A DNA stretch of 64,000 nucleotides, from contig PKYQ01000028.1 of the NCBI GenBank assembly GCA_003133685.1, positions 120,521-184,520 on the forward strand. The letters run 5' to 3'. Position 1 is the stretch's first letter; each line of letters opens with the position of its first letter. Below are positions 60,302 through 64,000 of this stretch, piece after piece. Made by a program: the position numbers and the translations under genes. Source of the DNA: Acidimicrobiaceae bacterium. Its GTDB lineage: Bacteria; Actinomycetota; Acidimicrobiia; Acidimicrobiales; RAAP-2. Under the pieces are notes generated by a model. That model ran no database searches and was not told where the DNA came from. It saw only the letters and a program-made list of their open reading frames with translations.

Positions 60302-60648
60302 GCGACGTCAACGACTACGTCGTCGGCGACGTCAACACGATTGACGACGGCTACGAAGACGAGGACATCAACGAGGACGTCAACGAGAGCAGTGACTCGG
60401 TCGACAACGCCGCTACGGCGAGCGCCGTCTTGCACTTCATCGCCACCTCCCTCGCCGAGGACGCCAGTGCGGTTTCGGTCGACGTCAGCGAGCGCCAGGG
60501 CAAAGTCGTCCTCTCGCTGAGTGTCGGGGCCAACGACATGGGCCGAATCATCGGTCGTCGCGGCCGCACGGCCCAGGCAATTCGCGCCCTCGTCGGCGCC
60601 GCGGGCGCACGCGATGGCGTGACGACCTCCGTCGACATCGTCGACTAA
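60298..60648 (+). CDS. khpA: KH-domain RNA-binding protein KhpA with acidic N-terminal extension
   Basis: A 116-residue protein from the GTG overlapping the rpsP stop. The C-terminal 75 residues are a KH domain with the GxxG loop in GRIIGRRGRTAQAIRALVG. The first 38 or so residues form an unusual Asp/Asn/Glu-rich extension with repeated DVN/DIN units (GDVNTIDD, EDINEDVNE). KhpA proteins bind RNA and affect ribosome assembly and cell division in Gram-positive bacteria. Confidence 0.92.
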   Translation: MSDVNDYVVGDVNTIDDGYEDEDINEDVNESSDSVDNAATASAVLHFIATSLAEDASAVSVDVSERQGKVVLSLSVGANDMGRIIGRRGRTAQAIRALVGAAGARDGVTTSVDIVD

Positions 60649-60650
60649 TC

Positions 60651-61127
60651 GTGAGCGCCGTCGAGCGCCCCACGCTCGAAGTCGGGCGCATCATCAAAGC
60701 ACAGGGCCTCAAGGGCCAGGTCCTCGTCGACCTCTGGAGCGATCGCACCGAGCGACTCGCACCCGGGAGTGAACTCCTGACCGAGCGCGGACCGCTTTGC
60801 GTCACGGCGTCGATCGCGCACCAGCAACGCTTCATCGTCACCTTCGAAGGACTCGACACACGCGAGAAGGCCGAGCAGTGGCGCGGCGTCGTGCTCTCAG
60901 CCCCCCGCCTGGATGACGAGAGCGTGATCTGGATCGACCAGCTCTACGACGCCGAGGTCTATGACGCCGACGGCGTTCGTCGCGGCGTCGTCGTGGGCGT
61001 TGAAGCCAATCCGGCGAGTGACCTGCTGGTACTGGACAGCGGCGCGCTCGTGCCGCTGACGTTCGTCACGACGGTCGAGGCCAATATCCGTATTGACGTC
61101 GACGTCCCCGAAGGACTCTTCGAATGA
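60651..61127 (+). CDS. rimM: Ribosome maturation factor RimM
   Basis: A 158-residue protein. LEVGRIIKAQGLKGQVLVDLWSD in the N-terminal barrel and GALVPLTFVTTVEANIRIDVDVPEGL in the PRC-like C-terminal barrel match RimM, which assists 30S head assembly through S19. It overlaps trmD by four bases. Confidence 0.95.
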   Translation: MSAVERPTLEVGRIIKAQGLKGQVLVDLWSDRTERLAPGSELLTERGPLCVTASIAHQQRFIVTFEGLDTREKAEQWRGVVLSAPRLDDESVIWIDQLYDAEVYDADGVRRGVVVGVEANPASDLLVLDSGALVPLTFVTTVEANIRIDVDVPEGLFE

Positions 61128-61876
61128 TGCTGCGCGTCGACGTGCTGACCCTCTTTCCGCAGGCCATCGCGAATTACGCGTCGACGTCGGTGCTCGGACG
61201 CGCGAGCGAACGCGACGTGTGGGAGCTACATCTCTACGACCTGCGCAACGCGACCGACGACGTGCACCGCACCGTGGATGACACGCCCTTCGGCGGGGGA
61301 GCGGGCATGGTGTTGCGCGCCGAGCCGATTCTTCGCACGTTGGATGAACATCCTGAGATCTCGCGACCGCTGATCGCGCTGACGCCGTCCGGGAGGCCGT
61401 TTACGCACGCACTCGCAAAGGAGTTGGCGAGCCTCGACGGCTTCTCGTTGCTGTGCGGGCGCTACGAAGGAATCGATCAACGCGCGCTCGATCTCGTGGT
61501 GGACGGCGAGATCTCCCTCGGGGACTTCGTGCTCGCCGGCGGTGAACTAGCGGCGCTGTGCGTCATCGAAGCGGTCGTGCGGTTGCGTCCGGGGGCCCTG
61601 GGCAATGACGCGAGCAGCCTCGATGAATCCTTCAGTGACGGACTGCTTGAATACCCGCACTACACCCAACCGGCGGAGGTGCGTGGGGTCGCGGTGCCCG
61701 AAATCTTGCGATCCGGCGATCACGCCCGGATCGCGCGCTGGCGTCGCGCCCAAGCGCTGCACCGCACGATTACACGGCGACCGGACCTCATCGCGGCGCG
61801 CGGCGGCCTGAGCGGTGAAGACGAAGCGATACTGGCCGAATTCCCGGTGTTGGAAGCGAATGGGCGAAACGGCTAA
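61124..61876 (+). CDS. trmD: tRNA (guanine(37)-N(1))-methyltransferase
   Basis: A 250-residue SPOUT enzyme. DVLTLFPQAIANY, DDTPFGGGAGMVLRAEPI, CGRYEGIDQRALD and the knot loop ISLGDFVLAGGELAAL are intact, and LLEYPHYTQP is the usual C-terminal-domain start. It adds m1G37 to tRNAs reading CUN, CCN and CGG, preventing frameshifts. Confidence 0.96.
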   Translation: MMLRVDVLTLFPQAIANYASTSVLGRASERDVWELHLYDLRNATDDVHRTVDDTPFGGGAGMVLRAEPILRTLDEHPEISRPLIALTPSGRPFTHALAKELASLDGFSLLCGRYEGIDQRALDLVVDGEISLGDFVLAGGELAALCVIEAVVRLRPGALGNDASSLDESFSDGLLEYPHYTQPAEVRGVAVPEILRSGDHARIARWRRAQALHRTITRRPDLIAARGGLSGEDEAILAEFPVLEANGRNG

Positions 61877-61879
61877 ACT
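61850..61879 (+). promoter_or_regulatory. Promoter for rplS
   Basis: TTGGAA (61850-61855) and TAAACT (61874-61879) are 18 bases apart; the -10 overlaps the trmD stop. The ATG of rplS lies 36 bases downstream with a GAAAGGGA ribosome binding site. Confidence 0.55.
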
Positions 61880-61914
61880 TCTAAAGCCTCAGTGATCCGA
61901 AAGGGACCGCTCCC

Positions 61915-62274
61915 ATGAATCCGACCGACCTCATCGACCGCGACTCGCTTCGCGATGACATTCCCTCATTCCGTACCGGTGACACCCTGAAGGTCCACGT
62001 GCGCGTCGTCGAGGGCGTGCGCGAGCGCGTCCAGATCTTCCAGGGCGTCGTCATTCGTCGCCAGGGATCGGGCGTTCACGAGACGTTCACCGTGCGAAAG
62101 ATCAGTTTCGGCGTCGGCGTCGAGCGCACTTTCCCGGTGCACGCGCCCACGATCGCCAAGATTGAGATCGAATCCTACGGTGACGTTCGTCGTGCCAAGC
62201 TCTATTACCTCCGTGATCTGCGTGGAAAAGCCGCCAAGATCAAGGAGCTCCGCGTGACCGAGCGCACGAAGTAG
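61915..62274 (+). CDS. rplS: 50S ribosomal protein L19
   Basis: A 119-residue protein. [39 protein letters not shown] and the C-terminal [20 protein letters not shown] are L19 hallmarks. It sits at the 30S-50S interface. It is followed directly by a DUF2469 gene. Confidence 0.97.
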   Translation: MNPTDLIDRDSLRDDIPSFRTGDTLKVHVRVVEGVRERVQIFQGVVIRRQGSGVHETFTVRKISFGVGVERTFPVHAPTIAKIEIESYGDVRRAKLYYLRDLRGKAAKIKELRVTERTK

Positions 62275-62277
62275 CGC

Positions 62278-62577
62278 GTGGGCGAAGAGGAACTCGACGA
62301 CTACGAGTCGACGCTGGAACTCGCGCTCGTCCAGGAGTACAAGGCAGTTGTCGGCACGTTCAACTACGCGGTGGAAACCGATCGACGCTTTTATCTCGCC
62401 AATGACGTCGCGATTGAGGTTCGCTCTACGGGCAACCCGACGCTGCTCGAAGTGACGCTCAATGACGCCTGGGTCTGGGACATGTACCGCACGGCGCGGT
62501 TTGTGCCTTCGGTGCGCGTGCTGACCTTCCGAGACGTGAACATCGAGAAGTTGCCCAAAGAGGACCTGCAGCCCTAG
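62278..62577 (+). CDS. DUF2469 protein (Rv2901c-like)
   Basis: A 99-residue protein from a GTG. YESTLELALVQEYKAVVGTF, VETDRRFYLANDV and DAWVWDMYRTARFVPSVRVLTFRDVNIE are diagnostic of this actinobacterial family. Function is unknown. In mycobacteria the gene follows rplS-lepB-rnhB; here lepB and rnhB are absent and it follows rplS by three bases. Confidence 0.92.
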   Translation: MGEEELDDYESTLELALVQEYKAVVGTFNYAVETDRRFYLANDVAIEVRSTGNPTLLEVTLNDAWVWDMYRTARFVPSVRVLTFRDVNIEKLPKEDLQP

Positions 62578-62580
62578 GTC

Positions 62581-63060
62581 ATGGCGCTGGTCCGACTCGA
62601 CGTCCGCTTCGATAGCCTCGACGCGCTCGCGCAGTACGCGCACGTCAATCAGGTCGTCGTTTCGATAATCGATGCTGACACCATCGTCGCGCTGGGATCG
62701 CTGCACGATCAGCTCACGAGCCCGATCGGGGCCTGGCTGGAACTCTCGGAGAACTACTCAGCGCAGATGGCGGCGCGCGACGTGGCGACGCTGAGCTGGC
62801 TTGTCCCACTCGATACCGTGGTCGTGAGCGGTCCCAGTGCCGAGGCGAGTGCGCAGGTGCTCGAGGCACTGCTGACGAACGACGAAGTCAACTTCACCAA
62901 CGGTGTCGCGACGTTGGTCGGTGCCTACAACCGACCCGCACCACCGAATCCGATTGCGGTGTGGAGTTGGGACGGTTCGGTGCTGCGTGGTGGTGACGAG
63001 GTGCTTCGAGTGGCGTCGTCGGAGTCGAGTGATCTCGGCGACGCGACGACGTATCGCTAG
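62581..63060 (+). CDS. Conserved-looking hypothetical protein
   Basis: A 159-residue protein starting three bases after the DUF2469 stop, so probably co-translated. It has no signal peptide or membrane segment. The sequence (VRLDVRFDSLDALAQYAHVN, LGSLHDQLTSPIGAWLELSE, LLTNDEVNFTNGVATLVGAY) is acidic, codon use matches its neighbours, and it seems a genuine cytoplasmic protein, but I recognise no family. Confidence 0.7.
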   Translation: MALVRLDVRFDSLDALAQYAHVNQVVVSIIDADTIVALGSLHDQLTSPIGAWLELSENYSAQMAARDVATLSWLVPLDTVVVSGPSAEASAQVLEALLTNDEVNFTNGVATLVGAYNRPAPPNPIAVWSWDGSVLRGGDEVLRVASSESSDLGDATTYR

Positions 63061-63462
63061 CTATTCGGGTTGTCGCGTTATTCGATCGGGATGAATAGTC
63101 ACCGTGACGCGTACTTCTCCCTCGCGACGGTTCGGGTAGGCGTCGACACCGAGGTACTTCTGGGCCAGGCGATCTATGACCTCGTCGGCGCCGATGGTCG
63201 TGAAGCCCACGACCGATCCGTGAAGCGTAATCAGCGAGTGATCGTCGTCGGGGTCGACGATCGACACGGCGACGCGTGCGTCCGTCGCGAGATTGCGGGC
63301 CTTGGCGCGACCGAGTGCGGTATTGATCACGAGGTCGTCACCCTCCAACTCGACCCAGACCGGCGAAACGTTCGGTCCGCCGTCGGCGTCGAGGCTCGCC
63401 ACGTGCGCGAGGACCTTTTTCGCGATGAGTTCGCGAGCGGCGGGTGAGAATAATTCGGTCAT
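63061..63462 (-). CDS. Pyridoxamine 5'-phosphate oxidase-fold, probable F420-dependent, enzyme
   Basis: A 133-residue protein from the ATG at 63462. ELIAKKVLAHVASLDADGGPNVSPVWVELEGDDLVINTALGRAKARNLATDARVAVSI is typical (here quoted only by its ends, ELIAKK and VAVSI) of the PPOX class F420-dependent enzymes, with NVSPVW and KARNL as landmarks. Such proteins bind flavin or F420 in a split beta-barrel and reduce or oxidise small molecules. Substrate unknown. It is divergent from nfo. Confidence 0.85.
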   Translation of the reverse strand: MTELFSPAARELIAKKVLAHVASLDADGGPNVSPVWVELEGDDLVINTALGRAKARNLATDARVAVSIVDPDDDHSLITLHGSVVGFTTIGADEVIDRLAQKYLGVDAYPNRREGEVRVTVTIHPDRITRQPE

Positions 63463-63508
63463 CTGATTCCTGACGTTGTGGGGTGAAGAGAGCGGTAGTT
63501 TTACTGTA

Positions 63509-64000
63509 ATGAACATTGGTGCACACGTACGCGGGGGCGGCAAGCTCATCCCCTCGCTAGAGGCTGGTGTCGACATTGGCGCGACGTCGATTCAGATATT
63601 TACGCAGAGCCCTCGAATGTGGAAGCCCTCGCAGTACGCGCCCGAGGTGCTCGAGGCGTACCGCGAGGCGCAGGCGAACCATCCCAGCGTGACGCACACG
63701 TTCTGTCACGCGACGTACTTGATCAACTTGGCCAGCCCCGACAAAGAACTGTACGAACGCTCGGTCGCCTGCTTGATCAGCAACCTCTCGACGGGTCGGG
63801 GCATGGCCTCCTCGGGCGTCGTACTCCACGTCGGCTCGCACAAGGGCTCCGGTTTCGAAACCGCGCTGCCGCAGATGGCCGAGGCTTTCAAGCGCGCGCT
63901 CGACACCGCGGACGCCGCGCCACCCGGGGTTAAAGACTGTCCGATCCTGATCGAGAATGCGGCCGGAACGGGCGGCACCGTGGGCCGCAGCCTCGACGAG
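63509..64000 (+). CDS. nfo: Deoxyribonuclease IV (endonuclease IV), N-terminal part
   Basis: The frame opens at the ATG at 63509 and runs off the window end after 164 codons. MNIGAHVRGGGKLIPSLEAG, IQIFTQSPRMWK, CHATYLINLASPDKELYERS and VLHVGSHKGSG, with ILIENAAG carrying the zinc-ligand Glu, identify endonuclease IV, a three-zinc AP endonuclease of base excision repair. It was too open-ended to be found by start-stop scanning. It complements mutM upstream. Confidence 0.93.
   Translation, partial: MNIGAHVRGGGKLIPSLEAGVDIGATSIQIFTQSPRMWKPSQYAPEVLEAYREAQANHPSVTHTFCHATYLINLASPDKELYERSVACLISNLSTGRGMASSGVVLHVGSHKGSGFETALPQMAEAFKRALDTADAAPPGVKDCPILIENAAGTGGTVGRSLDE

Overview
The window is a chromosomal segment of a high-GC actinomycete. 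The order rnc-mutM-smc-ftsY-ffh-rpsP-khpA-rimM-trmD-rplS, a SepIVA/DUF177/rpmF block next to rnc, GTP-type PEP carboxykinase, DUF2469, a type II NADH dehydrogenase and a probable F420-dependent flavin-fold enzyme all point to Actinomycetota. The missing lepB and rnhB after rplS and the strongly diverged sigma factor beside dnaG suggest a lineage outside the classical mycobacteria/streptomycetes, perhaps Acidimicrobiia-like; that placement is inference.

Layout. 1-2313: end of dnaG, a diverged sigma-70 gene, tRNA-Asn(GTT) and a CAT-anticodon tRNA (probably Ile2). 2314-21110 (relics to about 23040): a genomic island built on the CAT tRNA. A 42-43-base copy of the tRNA 3' half, starting at the anticodon loop, recurs in direct orientation seven times (4008, 5469, 6576, 8125, 10501, 14052, 21068). 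Most copies are preceded by a related 125-130-base block with paired TCCCAC repeats 11 bases apart and CCACCGGAC/CGGA-TCCG units. Three further copies of the block (9087, 17304, 22998) have lost the tRNA part. Between them sit unrelated cargo modules: cation exchanger, collagen-like protein, secreted protein, Fic protein, RibD/DHFR-like reductase, kinase-fold protein, Thr-rich surface protein, two paralogous PAS-GGDEF-EAL proteins, a YefM/YoeB-type toxin-antitoxin pair, an Nramp-type transporter, RidA, GNAT and small proteins. No recombinase gene is visible. The arrangement looks like serial insertion of small integrase-less elements at one tRNA and is the most interesting part of the window.

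21111-43346: metabolic and transport genes: S66 peptidase, acyl-CoA ligase with TetR, beta-lactamase-fold hydrolase, a livK-G-F-H-M branched-chain amino acid-type ABC operon, a 3-hydroxybutyrate dehydrogenase-like SDR, a secreted beta-propeller, VOC protein, P450, TetR, MFS, NDH-2, SDR and pckG.

43409-64000: dense housekeeping genes on the + strand with many 4-base overlaps: thiL, (rpmB on -), DAK2/YloV kinase, recG, rsmD, coaD, sepIVA-like, DUF177, rpmF, plsX, acpP, rnc, mutM, smc, ftsY, ffh, rpsP, khpA, rimM, trmD, rplS, DUF2469 and an unknown gene, then an F420-type enzyme (-) and the start of nfo. This block couples lipid precursor synthesis, ribosome assembly, SRP targeting, chromosome organisation and DNA repair.
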